A stretch of 64,000 bases of DNA. Source: Pseudomonas mosselii (GTDB taxonomy: Bacteria > Pseudomonadota > Gammaproteobacteria > Pseudomonadales > Pseudomonadaceae). The stretch is taken from NCBI RefSeq assembly GCF_019823065.1, contig NZ_CP081966.1, positions 1,705,501 through 1,769,500 on the forward strand. Reading direction: 5' to 3'. The position numbers were made by a program, and so were the translations under genes. Under the pieces are notes generated by a model. It was not told the origin of the DNA and searched no databases. It saw nothing but the letters and a program-made list of their open reading frames with translations. Shown here one piece after another: positions 56,544-64,000 of the stretch. Within the stretch, counting starts at the first letter, position 1, and each line of letters starts with the position of its first letter.

Positions 56544-56923
56544 GGCTTGCCCTCCGCGGTCGTCGGCGGTGATGGCGGGACGACCCGCTCCGTGCGGTAG
56601 TCGCCGGCCAATTCGGACGGGTCGCGCGGCTGGGCGCGCGACGGTGTGAGATGGGCCTGGATGCCGGCGCGCACGCGCGCCAGGTCAGCCAGCAGCCTCG
56701 GGTAGTCGAAGTGGTAGCGCTCGCCCGGCTGGATGGGGGCATGCGCGGCGCTGTCGGCGACCGTGCGCTCCAGCGCGTCGAGTTGGCGCAGCGCTGCGAC
56801 CAGCTCCTGACGCTGCGCTGGGGACTCGGCCAAGGCCATCGAGGACTGGCCCAACACAAGGGCCGTCACGAGAAAAGTGGGCACGCCGCGATGCGCGGCG
56901 CGCAGCCAGATCGGAGCCAACAT
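56540..56923 (-). CDS. RAQPRD-family ICE protein
   Basis: A 127-residue exported protein (signal peptide ending at SMALA). It has the helix LVAALRQLDALERTVADSAA and the family-naming motif RAQPRD in SRAQPRDPSELAGDY. Conserved only in GI-type conjugation modules; the role is unknown, periplasmic by prediction. It begins the downstream part of the secretion operon. Confidence 0.88.
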   Translation of the reverse strand: MLAPIWLRAAHRGVPTFLVTALVLGQSSMALAESPAQRQELVAALRQLDALERTVADSAAHAPIQPGERYHFDYPRLLADLARVRAGIQAHLTPSRAQPRDPSELAGDYRTERVVPPSPPTTAEGKP

Positions 56924-57021
56924 CGCGCCATTCCTGTGTGATCAGCAATGGCTAGATCGTGGAGATCAGGGCTGTTTCAGGCCGCAAACAATAGGAACCT
57001 GCGGATGACCGGATTGATCGG

Positions 57022-57771
57022 CTAGAGGTACTTCTTGAAGCTGCCCGCAGTCAGGCTCACGGCCAGTCCCAGCAAGGCGGCGCTCGGCAACAGGATCAGC
57101 AATGGATGCACCGAGATCGGCAGTGCCAGGTACGTGATCCACGGCAGCACGGCCAGGGGCATAAGGCTGGCTTTCGCGCGGTGGTAGATGAACCCGGATT
57201 CGCGGCCCGCGCCGAACCTGCGCACGTCACGTCGCACCAGACCGTCAATCAGACCGACGAAAGCAGCCGTGAAGATCAGTGGCAGCGTGAGCACCAGGAC
57301 CAGCAGGCGCACTAGGAAGGTCAGCGTCGTGAAGGCCGCGGCGATCAGGTAGCTCTCGGCCCAGACATAGGCTTGGCTGATGTAGTAGCGGAAGTTGCGC
57401 GCCTGCTCGTGGCTGGGCGCGCGGACGCGCTCGGCGGTCTGGCTCATGCGCGCCAGCAGCCCGGAGCGAACAAACACCCATTCGTAGCCTGTATCCACCA
57501 ACTCGTGCGCCGTGCGCCCCGGCTCCTGCACGACCACGCTGCGCGTGAAGTGGTTGGACAGATGCCCAAGCTCGTACTGCAACATCTGCTGGGAATGGCG
57601 CCAGCCCTGGTCCTTCCAGAACAGGTGCATGCCGACGCACTCCACCACGATCGAGAACAGCAGCGAGCCGATCAGCACTCCAAGCAAGCGAAACGGCAAG
57701 GTGATGGTGCCGACGATCAGGCCCTGGCGCTGATTCTGCTCCCGCTGCGCGGTCGAGGCGGCGTCCTTCAC
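57022..57771 (-). CDS. ICE membrane protein, DUF4400/TIGR03747-like
   Basis: A 249-residue protein with about four to five membrane helices (LLGVLIGSLLFSIVVECVGM; LIAAAFTTLTFLVRLLVLVL; LPLIFTAAFVGLIDGLV; HPLLILLPSAALLGLAVSL). DUF4400 proteins partner the coupling protein. Its start overlaps the traD stop by four bases. Confidence 0.85.
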   Translation of the reverse strand: MKDAASTAQREQNQRQGLIVGTITLPFRLLGVLIGSLLFSIVVECVGMHLFWKDQGWRHSQQMLQYELGHLSNHFTRSVVVQEPGRTAHELVDTGYEWVFVRSGLLARMSQTAERVRAPSHEQARNFRYYISQAYVWAESYLIAAAFTTLTFLVRLLVLVLTLPLIFTAAFVGLIDGLVRRDVRRFGAGRESGFIYHRAKASLMPLAVLPWITYLALPISVHPLLILLPSAALLGLAVSLTAGSFKKYL

Positions 57772-59957
57772 GGCGCGGCCTCGTCGCCACTGTGGTCGGT
57801 GTCGGTGGCCACCGCAGCAGGCTCGGCTGGAGCAGCATCATCCAGCAGGTCATCGGGCAAGGCCGCATCCTGCAAGGCCGGGGAACTGGTGAACTCCCAC
57901 CACTGCGTAGCCTCGCTGTAGCTCTGGCGCATGTACCCTGCCAGTTGTTGCAGGTCCGTCGGCATCACTTCATCCGGGTCTGGTAGCGGCAGCGGCATGC
58001 GAACCTTCCAAAGCTGGCCGCCCTGCAGCAGCGCGAAGCATTGGCCTTTTGGCAGGCCGACTACGTGCGATGGCTCGATCATCGGCACGCTGGACATGCT
58101 GATGCGGTCCTGGGTGTTCGACGTGAAATCCGTCGCGCCGCGGATGTCCGAACTGTCGGTTGCCCCGGAGACGATGGTAGTGGTATAGACCTCGACCTTC
58201 GGCAACTGCCGCGTCAGCAGTTCGGCAGTGGCAGTCTCGCGCACGCGCAGCATGAACAGGTTGTTGAAGTTGCCGATCACCTGGCCAGCTTTCGCGCGAT
58301 TGCCGATGCGGGCCTCGATGTCCGAGAGGGTCTGCGTGTACGCGGTGACTTGCAGCCCGGCGCCGCCGCCTTTGTTGATAAGCGGCACGAATTCGTCACC
58401 CATGAGTTCATTGAATTCATCCGCATGGACGTTGATCGGTACGCGCGCGCCAGCCGAGGCGTCTGGCAGGCCATCGTCGATTCCGTGCTTGTAGATATGG
58501 CCCGCGACCGAAACCAGGTCGGAGAACATGGAGTTGCCGACCGCTGCGGCAACCTCGGCGTCGGACAGCGCGTCCAGTCCCACATAGACGATGGCGCGCT
58601 TCCTGATGACTTGCATCCAATCGAAGATCGGGCGCGGGTCGGCCAGGTCGGAATAGTTCGGTGCCAGGAGCTGCGCGATCTTGCCGCTGGTTAGCTTTTC
58701 CAACAACGGCAGCAATGACGCGACGATCTTGTCGAAGTAGGTCTTGTCGTACCGAACTGCCGAGCGCAGTCCGTCGAGCACCGGGTCGTAGTTGCGCGCC
58801 TGGGAGAGATACTGCTCCAGCGCAACCACGCGCTTCTCTCGCCCGATCATGTTGCGCGGGATGTTCTTCTCGTTGAGCTTGGCCTCGATCTGGACGATCA
58901 CCTCCCAGGCCTTGGGCTCGGTCTTGGCGAAGTAGTGCTGGGCGTACTCGATAAACAGCGCGTCGATGTTGATGACGTGCCGCTGGATCAGCATGTAGTC
59001 CGGGCGCTGTCCCAGTTCCACCAGGGCACGAGCAATGATGTTGACGAAGCGCCACGCGAACTCCCTGAAGGCCGCGCTATTGCCTTCACCGGAGAGTTGC
59101 CCTGCGATACGGGTGGCGACTTCCGAGATGCGACCGAATCGGCCCACCGCGTTGTAGCGGGCGCTGATCTCCGGCCAGCCCAAGTGGAAGATGTAAAACT
59201 CGCCTTCACGGCCGGCGCGCTTGGCCTCGACATACATGCGCTTCAAGAGGTCCGCATCCCCTTTGGGGTCGATGACGATCACGACTTCGTGCTCGCCGGC
59301 AGCGCTCTTGCGGCGGATGTCCTGGGTCACGAACAACTCGGCCAGTCGCGTCTTGCCCACGCGCGTGGTGCCCAGCACCAGCGAGTGCCCGACACGCTCG
59401 CCGAGCGGAAGGCTGACGTCCACCTCGTCCGGTTCGATGCCGTGCAGGCGTGGCAGGCCGCCCACAGGCGGCAGCGGACGCACCGGGTTGAAAGGAGCAT
59501 CCCAGCCCGTGAGCGCGGACAGCCGGGATAGCGGGAACGGCGCGAACTCCAGCCGCTCCTCCAGTCGCCGTGCCAGCCGGTAGGCAGGCGTCGGCTCGAC
59601 GTATCGGCGGAACTCCGGCCGGTACGTCTGCATCAGCCTATGGGTGTGTTTTTGTTCCCACAGGAACCCGCGCCCGATGAAAAGCCGCTGCTGGCTGACG
59701 GGCACGTCCTTGCTCGTCATCACGTAGCGCGACAGGCGGCGGATGTTGCGTCGGTAGCGCAGGATCACGCGGGCATCGCGATAGCGGATCGCGCCGTAAG
59801 CGCCGAAAGCCAGCGCGCTGCCGACGCCCATCGACGGGCTCAGCGCGAGCGACCATGGGGCCACCAGGCACAGAAACGCGGCGCCTGCACACGCCGCGAC
59901 GGTGTATAGCTCCACCGCTGGGCGTAGCAGAACCTCGACCGGCTGTTTCCCCGACAT
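57768..59957 (-). CDS. traD: Type IV coupling protein TraD (SXT/TOL subfamily)
   Basis: A 729-residue DNA-translocating ATPase that links the relaxosome to the secretion channel. Two N-terminal helices (ELYTVAACAGAAFLCLVAPW and SMGVGSALAFGAYGAI), Walker A SLVLGTTRVGKTRLAELFV (about 190-208), Walker B-like VVIVIDPKGDADLLKRM and NVHADEFNELMGDEFV, then QVTAYTQTLSDIEARIGNRA. The acidic C-terminus may bind the relaxase. It lies between the TIGR03765-like and DUF4400 genes as in other GI-type ICEs. Confidence 0.93.
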   Translation of the reverse strand: MSGKQPVEVLLRPAVELYTVAACAGAAFLCLVAPWSLALSPSMGVGSALAFGAYGAIRYRDARVILRYRRNIRRLSRYVMTSKDVPVSQQRLFIGRGFLWEQKHTHRLMQTYRPEFRRYVEPTPAYRLARRLEERLEFAPFPLSRLSALTGWDAPFNPVRPLPPVGGLPRLHGIEPDEVDVSLPLGERVGHSLVLGTTRVGKTRLAELFVTQDIRRKSAAGEHEVVIVIDPKGDADLLKRMYVEAKRAGREGEFYIFHLGWPEISARYNAVGRFGRISEVATRIAGQLSGEGNSAAFREFAWRFVNIIARALVELGQRPDYMLIQRHVINIDALFIEYAQHYFAKTEPKAWEVIVQIEAKLNEKNIPRNMIGREKRVVALEQYLSQARNYDPVLDGLRSAVRYDKTYFDKIVASLLPLLEKLTSGKIAQLLAPNYSDLADPRPIFDWMQVIRKRAIVYVGLDALSDAEVAAAVGNSMFSDLVSVAGHIYKHGIDDGLPDASAGARVPINVHADEFNELMGDEFVPLINKGGGAGLQVTAYTQTLSDIEARIGNRAKAGQVIGNFNNLFMLRVRETATAELLTRQLPKVEVYTTTIVSGATDSSDIRGATDFTSNTQDRISMSSVPMIEPSHVVGLPKGQCFALLQGGQLWKVRMPLPLPDPDEVMPTDLQQLAGYMRQSYSEATQWWEFTSSPALQDAALPDDLLDDAAPAEPAAVATDTDHSGDEAAP

Positions 59958-59961
59958 GGCT

Positions 59962-60501
59962 TCATTGCTCGATGCCGGTGGCCGTGATCAGCGCCGGGTA
60001 GTGCCGCAGCCCCAGGCGATCGGCCAGGTCGTCTCCGGCTACGGGCGCGAGCGGCACGCCCGGCACCAGGGCACGCAACCGTGCCAGGCCCTGCGCGGTC
60101 TCGACATTGACCACGAGGCCGACCGCGCCGCGTTCGCGCAAAGCGACGCCGCGGCGCTGCAGCCAGGCCCGGGAGGCGTCGTCGTCGCCGATGACCACGA
60201 ACGGCCGCAGGCCGGGCGCTTCGATCACGCGCCGCGCGACGGTGCCGGGCGTGAGCTTGGCGCTACGCACCGGCAGCATCGCTGCCTCGTCCGCGGGTGT
60301 GGCGGGAACCTGTGGCGTCGGAATGGGCGGCCGGCCCGGGACATCGGCGCGCGCCTGGAGGTTGAGGGCCTCGTAGTACGGCAGCGCCGACGTGCCACCG
60401 CGATCTTCGACCACGATCAGCGGATCGCCGGCACGCGATGCCAGCGGCAGACCTGCCAGCAGCACAAGCAGGCCCCGCAGGGCCAGATGGGATTTTGTCA
60501 T
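59962..60501 (-). CDS. ICE exported protein, TIGR03765-like
   Basis: A 179-residue protein with signal peptide (ALRGLLVLLAGLPLASRAGD) and a thioredoxin-like or restriction-like alpha/beta segment (PFVVIGDDDASRAWLQRRGV, then LPTLVVN-type repeats near VGLVVNVETAQGL). Named from its place upstream of traD; molecular role unknown. Overlaps the transglycosylase stop by four bases. Confidence 0.8.
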   Translation of the reverse strand: MTKSHLALRGLLVLLAGLPLASRAGDPLIVVEDRGGTSALPYYEALNLQARADVPGRPPIPTPQVPATPADEAAMLPVRSAKLTPGTVARRVIEAPGLRPFVVIGDDDASRAWLQRRGVALRERGAVGLVVNVETAQGLARLRALVPGVPLAPVAGDDLADRLGLRHYPALITATGIEQ

Positions 60502-61103
60502 GGGGAAGTCTCCTGGCGCGCGGCGAGCACCGCGGCGTTTGGATGTGCGCCCTGCACACGCGCGAGATGGCGCGACACGCTGCGCCGGTAGCGGGCGGCG
60601 GGCTCGCCGCCCGCAGGACGGTGGTAGCGGCCGATCGCGAGCAGCCAGTCTTCGCCGGACGTGTGCTGCTCGTTCAGGATTTCAGCGGCGATGGCGAGGT
60701 TTCGATACGGGTCCAGCAGGTCGCACGCGCTGGTGAAGCGATGCTTGTGGTAGCCGAGGTTGATCTGGACCAGGCCTGCATCGATGCGCGTGTGGGGCGT
60801 GGTACGCATTGCCTGTTGCAAGCCCGAGCAGGCGTCGGCGCGCGTGGCGAAGCGGCGCGACTGGCCGGCGACATTGAGGGACCACGGCCACGGCACGATG
60901 CGCCCGTTGCGTCGAACGCCGCTCTCCTGCAAGGCCACGGCGTAGAGCACGGTCGAGGGGATGCCCGCCTGCTGGGCGGCGAGCTGGTAGGCAGGTGGCG
61001 GAATCTCCTGGGCATGGACGGCGCAGGCGCACAGGCCGGTAGCGAGCACCAGTGCGCACAAGAGCTGCGAGAAGGAGGTGGCCGCTACGGCTGGCGCTGC
61101 CAT
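60498..61103 (-). CDS. Lytic transglycosylase of the transfer apparatus
   Basis: A 201-residue SLT-domain protein. Signal peptide to AVHA, catalytic Glu in LYAVALQESGVRRNG (about 60), and the family segment LVQINLGYHKHRF. It should open peptidoglycan locally for the secretion channel. Overlaps the next gene upstream by 19 bases. Confidence 0.9.
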   Translation of the reverse strand: MAAPAVAATSFSQLLCALVLATGLCACAVHAQEIPPPAYQLAAQQAGIPSTVLYAVALQESGVRRNGRIVPWPWSLNVAGQSRRFATRADACSGLQQAMRTTPHTRIDAGLVQINLGYHKHRFTSACDLLDPYRNLAIAAEILNEQHTSGEDWLLAIGRYHRPAGGEPAARYRRSVSRHLARVQGAHPNAAVLAARQETSP

Positions 61104-61810
61104 TGGCCGTTCACCTCGCGCACAGCCGCGGGCAAGTCACCGGGCAGGCCCAGCGACAGCCAGCGGCCGCCGTCGTGGTTGAGGGTAATGCTGCCGCTGC
61201 GCACGCGCGCCGGGTCGATCTGCGCGCGCTTGGCCCAGTCGCGGATGCGTGCGTCGTCCTGGCGGCTGCCCACCATATACAGGTCGAACTCGGCACCCGA
61301 GGATTGCAGCCGCTGCACGAGCTGCCCACAGGCCGCGCAGCCGTCCTTGACGAACACCGCCATGCGACCGCTGCCGCGCGCGGTGCCGGTGCCCGGCCCG
61401 TCGTCGGGCAGGTTCACGCGCTGCATGCCGGGGTTCAGGCGCTGCCAGGCTTCGTCGTAGGCACGTTGGTAGGCGAGCAGCTTCTCGACGCGGCGAGCCT
61501 CGACTTGCACCTGCAGCTCTGCATAGCGCCGCCGTTCTTCGTCGGTGCGTGCCTCGATGCCTAGGGCAGACAGCGGGTCCAGGTTTGGCGAGTAGATGCC
61601 CAGCGGCCCATCCATCAGCTCGCGGTAACGCGCCCATTCCTGGGGTTGGAGCCCCCAGTTGCTTGCTACTCGGTCGTCCAGGACGCGGGCGGCCAGCGGG
61701 CGCTCCTGGCTCTGCGCATTGCGGGCTGGAGCTGTGGCTGGCTGTTGCGCCCACGCGGGCCACTGGACTGAAGCCAGTAGGAGTGCGGAAAGGATGATCG
61801 ACGGCTTCAT
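61085..61810 (-). CDS. ICE exported protein, TIGR03759-like
   Basis: A 241-residue protein: signal peptide (MKPSIILSALLLASVQWPAW), helical middle (WGLQPQEWARYRELMDGPLG), and a thioredoxin-like C-terminal part with FVKDGCAACGQLVQRLQSSG. The Cys-Ala-Ala-Cys pair suggests a disulfide function. The ATG at 61810 is chosen to start at the signal peptide. Confidence 0.85.
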   Translation of the reverse strand: MKPSIILSALLLASVQWPAWAQQPATAPARNAQSQERPLAARVLDDRVASNWGLQPQEWARYRELMDGPLGIYSPNLDPLSALGIEARTDEERRRYAELQVQVEARRVEKLLAYQRAYDEAWQRLNPGMQRVNLPDDGPGTGTARGSGRMAVFVKDGCAACGQLVQRLQSSGAEFDLYMVGSRQDDARIRDWAKRAQIDPARVRSGSITLNHDGGRWLSLGLPGDLPAAVREVNGQWQRQP

Positions 61811-61824
61811 GTCGTGTGCTCCGA

Positions 61825-62466
61825 TCAGGGAATCGCCACGCGACGGATCTGTTCGCCGGCTTGGAACACCGCAGCGCTGCCATCGATTGCCTGCAAGCGC
61901 CATGGACCGACCGCATCACCGGGCAACAGCACCTGAAGCTGGTCGGGCGTGAAGTCCCCGCTGCTCGGCGCGACGGACACACTGAGCTGGCCGGCGCGCA
62001 GTTCGGCGCCGACGATGCGGAACGGCAGTGGCGGCGGTTCAGGCTTGGCGGCGGGCTTGCTCGATGTGCGCGGCTGGGCGGGTGTTGCTGCACGCGCGGC
62101 GGTCTGACGCGTCTTGATCTGCTCGATCTCCGCGCGCAGCGCCTGAAGGTCGTCGGCTGCTGCGTAGCTGCTCAATGTCTTCTCAACTTGGGAAGCGCGT
62201 GCTTCCAGGATTTGGCGGGTGTCTTTGAGGTCCGCCGCCGTTGCGACCTGCGGACGCTGCTGGATGGTTCCGATGGTCTCGGCCAAGGCCACCGCCTGCG
62301 CTTCGAGGCGTTGCAAACGGGAGTCGAGCCGTTCCTCGTCGGCCTGGTCGCTCATCGCCTGGTAGCCGAGGGCCACGATGACGCTGAGACCGAGCAGCCA
62401 GAGCCAGAGCAGGCTTTGCGCCACCACGGCGGCAGCCGGGCGCCGCGAGGATTGGGGAGTGTTCAT
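61825..62466 (-). CDS. Coiled-coil ICE membrane protein (PilO/TraP-like position)
   Basis: A 213-residue protein with one N-terminal helix (LLWLWLLGLSVIVALGYQAM), a coiled coil at about 45-125 (LDSRLQRLEAQAVALAETIG continuing), a Pro/Ala linker and a small beta-rich C-terminal domain (PFRIVGAELRAGQLSVSVAP). It lies between the PilL-like gene (ATGA overlap) and the TIGR03759-like gene. Role unproven. Confidence 0.75.
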   Translation of the reverse strand: MNTPQSSRRPAAAVVAQSLLWLWLLGLSVIVALGYQAMSDQADEERLDSRLQRLEAQAVALAETIGTIQQRPQVATAADLKDTRQILEARASQVEKTLSSYAAADDLQALRAEIEQIKTRQTAARAATPAQPRTSSKPAAKPEPPPLPFRIVGAELRAGQLSVSVAPSSGDFTPDQLQVLLPGDAVGPWRLQAIDGSAAVFQAGEQIRRVAIP

Positions 62467-63062
62467 GGCTGGCCGCCTGGAATGGAGGGCATCAGTGGGA
62501 AGGTCTGCACCGCATCGGCGGCGGCCGGTTCAGGCATGGATTCGACGGCCATGCTGTCGCCGGGCCGCTCGAAGCAAATTTGTCGTGCGCGGTCATCCGC
62601 GTGCAGTTCCCAGGCCGGACCAGCTAGGGTGATCAGCGCGTCGCGCAAGGTCATGGGACCGAGATGCAGGTGCGCCGCCGGCAGCGGCAGCGCATACAAC
62701 TCGATCACGGCATGTGCCGTTTGACACAGGCTGTAGCCGCTGCGCTTGAGCACGTGCCGCAGCCCATCGCCGACCGTGACGCGGGCATCCGCCGGCATCG
62801 AAACATCGATGGTCTGCAACAGCAGGTCGCGCTGCGCCGCCGTGGGGGCCAGCTCGACCAACGTGTAGCGCCCATAGCGCACAACGGGGATGTACTCGGG
62901 CGCTTCGGGTTCGGGCGCGGTCGAGACTTCCTCGAAGGCATCGGGTGCGTGCGGCGCAGTCGTTGTCGCGCAGCCGCCAGCCAGTACCGACCAAAGCAGG
63001 CCGAGAAATCCCGTCAGCAGGCGGCGTTCGGGATGGTGAAACCAGGGTGGAGAGGGGCACAT
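62463..63062 (-). CDS. PilL N-terminal-like lipoprotein (TIGR03748-like)
   Basis: A 199-residue lipoprotein: hydrophobic segment LLTGFLGLLWSVLAGGCATT with lipobox Cys, then IPVVRYGRYTLVELAPTAAQ and DGLRHVLKRSGYSLCQ, a PilL/TcpQ-like domain. The first gene of the visible secretion operon. Confidence 0.82.
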   Translation of the reverse strand: MCPSPPWFHHPERRLLTGFLGLLWSVLAGGCATTTAPHAPDAFEEVSTAPEPEAPEYIPVVRYGRYTLVELAPTAAQRDLLLQTIDVSMPADARVTVGDGLRHVLKRSGYSLCQTAHAVIELYALPLPAAHLHLGPMTLRDALITLAGPAWELHADDRARQICFERPGDSMAVESMPEPAAADAVQTFPLMPSIPGGQP

Positions 63063-63172
63063 AGCTCGGCGTCCTGAAACATCGAGCCCTCACCATCGCC
63101 GCTGGGGTCGTGCGCGGCAGCAAACAATGCGAATCACGCCCCGTCCGATTTTCCGACAGCCTCCCTCCAAAG

Positions 63173-63193
63173 AAAAAGGCCCCCGAAGGGGCC
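63173..63193 (-). terminator. Terminator after the 63223 gene
   Basis: On the minus strand GGCCCC-TTCG-GGGGCC followed by TTTTT. It separates the 63223 gene from the secretion operon. Confidence 0.8.
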
Positions 63194-63222
63194 AATGAGA
63201 GCGCAGGTCGGACCCTGCCGAA

Positions 63223-63999
63223 TCAACCCCGAGCCAGCTTCAGGCCAGGATCGACCTGTGCCAGTTGGGCATGCGCCCAGCAGCGCACGAGTTGGCCGTT
63301 CTCGCCGAGCGGCCGGTCCGCCATCGCCACCGAGTACTCGTCGGTATCGCTGGTGTCGTAGCAGACGACTTTGATCTCGCCGGTGTCGCAGCGGATGGAG
63401 TGGATCTGGCCGTCGGTCATATCGACCACGACGACCTGCGGGACAAGACCCAGTTCGCGGGCGGCCGACAGGATGGGGCCATATTCGGCAGCGTCGAAGC
63501 AGACGAACGGCCCTTCGTACCGGGCTTCTTCGGCCAGATCCTTGGCTTTGTGGTAGTGGGCACCCTGGTCGTATTCCTCCTGGGTGGTTCTGACCTTGAA
63601 GACCGGCATGTTGGGGGTGCCGGAAGCATCGACGCAGGCGACAGCGACTTGCATCTCGATCTCGCCGCCTTCAGCAGGCTCGGTCGGAGGGATGACAGCC
63701 TGACTCTCGGGTTCTTCGTCGGCCATACCCATGCGCTCGCGCATCTCGTCGGCGAATGCCTCGGGAGCCATCAGGCCGTAGCGCGCCAGGCGCACGGGGA
63801 TGTCTTCAGCGTTCAGATTGCCGTCTTCGATGCGCTGCCGCATGAAGGAGGCGATCTCGGTTACCAGGGTGTCACTCTCAGCTTCCGAGGGCTGCTCGGA
63901 CACATCGATCGACCACTTATCCACTTCCGCGGCGGTCTCGCCGGTCAGCAGACCCTCATCGATGGCGTATTCGCACATGCTGCGCAGCCGTGCCAGCAT
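63223..63999 (-). CDS. Conserved ICE protein, unknown function (possibly partial)
   Basis: 258 residues if the ATG at 63999 is the start; the frame could continue beyond the window. The N-terminal half is acidic and helical (VTEIASFMRQRIEDGNLNAE), the middle has VACVDASGTPNMPVFKVRTT, and the C-terminal part looks alpha/beta (ARELGLVPQVVVVDMTDGQI). I do not recognise a named family. Soluble by prediction. It ends with its own terminator. Confidence 0.65.
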   Translation of the reverse strand: MLARLRSMCEYAIDEGLLTGETAAEVDKWSIDVSEQPSEAESDTLVTEIASFMRQRIEDGNLNAEDIPVRLARYGLMAPEAFADEMRERMGMADEEPESQAVIPPTEPAEGGEIEMQVAVACVDASGTPNMPVFKVRTTQEEYDQGAHYHKAKDLAEEARYEGPFVCFDAAEYGPILSAARELGLVPQVVVVDMTDGQIHSIRCDTGEIKVVCYDTSDTDEYSVAMADRPLGENGQLVRCWAHAQLAQVDPGLKLARG

Positions 64000-64000
64000 T

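Overview
The window is Pseudomonas DNA, most likely P. putida group. A short stretch of core chromosome (1-5626) is followed by the start of an integrative and conjugative element (ICE) of the ICEclc/PAGI-2 type that fills the rest (5627-64000). The evidence for the host is a sagS neighbourhood (glutathione peroxidase, hybrid kinase, AAA ATPase, free-methionine-sulfoxide reductase), P. putida-type REP fragments, and a tRNA-Glu/Gly/Glu/Gly operon. The ICE has its tyrosine integrase directly downstream of the last tRNA-Gly, whose last 18 bases form attL. The other ICE end lies beyond 64 kb.

Layout. 1-5626: chromosome and tRNA operon. 5853-7796: integrase with an unusual C-terminal extension. 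7834-10900: DyP peroxidase, a LysR effector domain without its HTH, a divergent XRE regulator and a full LysR. 11385-14007: glutathione-independent formaldehyde dehydrogenase with its own LysR. 14388-15582: IS5-family element. 15689-18472: a DUF488 gene and a second uvrB. 18623-21587: LysR with a divergent NTF2/GNAT/nitrilase operon. 21870-33456: frmR, adhC, VOC, DUF3422, frmB, NDH-2, rarA, nhaA-dsbA fusion and a uvrA-like gene. 33537-37422: MobH relaxase, Xre-RES toxin-antitoxin pair and DUF3742. 37440-42909: complete Tn5393 with strA-strB, flanked by a 5-bp duplication. 42909-63999: GI-type type IV secretion genes, all leftward, including TraG-N (frameshifted), TraU-like proteins, RadC, DsbA, VirB4/TraC, VirB10-like protein, TraD, lytic transglycosylase and PilL-like lipoprotein.

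How it works together. The cargo reads as a mobile formaldehyde-defence island. There are two oxidation routes: FdhA without glutathione, and AdhC plus FrmB with glutathione under FrmR. An NADH dehydrogenase could re-oxidise the NADH they produce. UvrB, a UvrA2-like ATPase and RarA could deal with DNA-protein crosslinks. fdhA and frmR, about 9 kb apart and on opposite strands, share a conserved promoter block of about 75 bp. It contains the dyad AGATAG-N7-CTATCT, 19 bases, then the same -35/-10 pair, which suggests one activator, probably LysR-type, controls both routes. Streptomycin resistance was added by Tn5393. The conjugation genes are nearly complete, apart from one +1 frameshift in the TraG-N gene.
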